In this document: positions 34,238 through 35,033 of the stretch, in pieces
Layout of the letters: every line of letters starts with the position of its first letter
Numbering within the stretch: position 1 is the stretch's first letter
Assembly (NCBI GenBank): GCA_009695275.1
Contig: SIBF01000025.1
Coordinates: forward strand, 1 to 35,033
Direction of reading: 5' to 3'
Length of the DNA stretch: 35,033 nt
DNA from: Pedosphaera sp.
Lineage (GTDB): Bacteria > Verrucomicrobiota > Verrucomicrobiia > Limisphaerales > F1-12-MAGs170
The notes under the pieces: model-generated
Seen by the model: the letters and a program-made list of their open reading frames with translations, nothing else
Database searches by the model: none
Told to the model about the DNA's origin: nothing
Program-made: the position numbers and the translations under genes

Positions 34238-34471
34238 ATGAAAATAGTGAATGTTCACGAAGCAAAAACCAACTTTTCCAGCCTGCTCGCCACGGTGGAA
34301 TGTTCCAGCGAGTCTTTTGTCATCTGCCGCAATGGAGAGCCGGTGGCCGACCTCGTCCCGCACAAACGGGTGAACCGGATTAAGCCTCATCCGATCTTGG
34401 GCAAGATGAAAATCAAATACGACCCCATCGAGCCAGCCTCCGAAGCCGAGTGGCGGCGGAGGTTTCGATGA
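34238..34471 (+). CDS. vapB: Phd/YefM-type antitoxin
   Basis: A 77-residue antitoxin of the Phd/YefM family. It starts MKIVNVHEAKTNFSSLLATV, the standard N-terminal DNA-binding motif, and continues FVICRNGEPVADLVPHKR. The C-terminal tail (YDPIEPASEAEWRRRF) would bind the toxin. It overlaps the toxin start by four bases (ATGA). It should neutralise the PIN toxin and repress the operon. The symbol refers to its role beside a VapC-type toxin; the fold is Phd rather than AbrB. Confidence 0.85.
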   Translation: MKIVNVHEAKTNFSSLLATVECSSESFVICRNGEPVADLVPHKRVNRIKPHPILGKMKIKYDPIEPASEAEWRRRFR

Positions 34472-34824
34472 TTGTGGACACCTGCGCCCTGCTCTGGCTC
34501 GCCAGCGGCGCTAAAAAATTAAGCCGCGCCGCGCTCAAGGAAATCAACAACGCCGCAGTGGTCTATGTCTCCGCCATCAGTGGTTTTGAAATATGCCTCA
34601 AGACTTCCCGCGGCTGGCTGGAGCTTTCTCATCTCGTGAAAGCGTGGTTTGAACAGATCACCGAACACCACGGACTAACCATTCTCCCCCTCGGACTGGA
34701 TGTCTGTATCGCGGCGGCGAAATTGCCACCGATCCACGATGATCCGTTTGACCGCTTCATCATTGCCGCCGCCAAACTGCACGACTTGACCGTGGTGATA
34801 CGCGACGAGCAGTTCGAGAAATAA
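34468..34824 (+). CDS. vapC: PIN-domain toxin, VapC-type
   Basis: A 118-residue PIN-domain ribonuclease. D4 in MIVDTCALLWLAS is the first acidic residue; FEICLK gives a conserved Glu, and DDPFDRFIIAAAK near the C-terminus supplies the last acidic cluster. VapC toxins cut tRNA or rRNA when freed from their antitoxin. The start at 34468 overlaps the antitoxin stop; upstream in-frame codons add unconserved residues. Flanking 46-bp repeats suggest the pair moved as a module. Confidence 0.87.
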   Translation: MIVDTCALLWLASGAKKLSRAALKEINNAAVVYVSAISGFEICLKTSRGWLELSHLVKAWFEQITEHHGLTILPLGLDVCIAAAKLPPIHDDPFDRFIIAAAKLHDLTVVIRDEQFEK

Positions 34825-34852
34825 GGTGTGCGGGTGATTGTTTAAGGCTTCT

Positions 34853-34898
34853 GTGCCGATGCGCCAGGGTTTGCTGTCGCCGCTCAGGCCGCTGCGGC
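34853..34898. repeat. Right copy of the 46-bp direct repeat
   Basis: It matches 33962-34007 with three mismatches in 46 bases. It lies just after the VapC-type gene and about 20 bp before the three-hairpin palindrome, so it may belong to the same repeat family as that element. Confidence 0.85.
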
Positions 34899-34916
34899 CA
34901 ATCTCCAGCGAGCAAT

Positions 34917-35033
34917 GGGGAGCGCACGCGCCCTCGCGTGCATCGGTCAGCGCCCCGCTGACCGAATCCCATGTAGTGCGAAGATGGTTTCGACGAGGGC
35001 GTCGAAACCGACACGCGAGGCGCGTGTGCTCCC
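34917..35033. repeat. Nested three-hairpin palindromic element at the right edge
   Basis: The outer arms are 34917-34940 and 35012-35033, which pair with one mismatch and one extra base. Inside are two separate perfect hairpins: CGGTCAGCG with CGCTGACCG (34944-34952, 34956-34964) and GGTTTCGACG with CGTCGAAACC (34986-34995, 35000-35009). Together they fold as a cloverleaf or cruciform. The outer arm reaches the last base of the window, so the element may extend further. Confidence 0.85.

Noticed and set aside
34760-35014. 84-residue minus-strand open frame at the right edge
   Set aside because: It spans the 46-bp repeat and the palindromic element; it is a translation of repeats.

Overview
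The window reads as chromosomal DNA of a Gram-negative bacterium of the PVC superphylum, most likely a Verrucomicrobium. The evidence is a KDO-activation gene (kdsB) directly followed by pyrG, as I recall from Chlamydia; an sdhCAB set with a cytochrome b558-type SdhC; many secreted proteins of beta-propeller, beta-repeat and CBM9-like type; a REP-associated transposase; and several dispersed palindromic repeats. The taxonomic call is inference from gene content, not from a marker gene.

Region 1 (1 to about 4594) is the end of an integrated genetic element. On the minus strand it carries a tyrosine recombinase, a HigB/HigA toxin-antitoxin pair with a palindromic operator, a duplicated-start small membrane protein, a 268-residue orphan, a small excisionase-like protein and a primase-like gene cut off before its Toprim core. 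It ends at a tRNA 3'-end fragment (4567-4594) next to the integrase, as expected for an att junction; the intact tRNA should lie to the left of the window.

Region 2 (4595-17811) is mostly housekeeping: an EboE-like TIM-barrel protein, divergent from a 947-residue fusion of a metallo-beta-lactamase exonuclease with an ATP-dependent DNA ligase; a repeat-bearing gap with a long hairpin; then kdsB, pyrG, a nucleotidyltransferase/68-residue protein pair, folC, a prolyl oligopeptidase and a HAD-family protein.

Region 3 (17812-29866) opens with a good sigma70-like promoter and sdhCAB (succinate:quinone oxidoreductase). It continues with a secreted PQQ-type beta-propeller protein, a secreted beta-repeat protein, an NAD-dependent epimerase-like protein, a two-lobed secreted alpha/beta hydrolase and a CBM9-like secreted protein.

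Region 4 (29867-35033) is a patchwork of small modules and scars: an inverted repeat; a 39-codon remnant of the UvrA N-terminus ending at a terminator; a DUF433/DUF5615 pair; an N-terminally truncated fibronectin III protein with its own terminator; a RAYT transposase between 25-bp inverted repeats; a CsgG-like secretion protein; an orphan HTH antitoxin fragment; a Phd/VapC-type pair flanked by 46-bp direct repeats; and a nested three-hairpin palindrome at the right edge. The strongest candidates for follow-up are the exonuclease-ligase fusion, the UvrA micro-ORF with terminator, the repeat families, and the nucleotidyltransferase pair.
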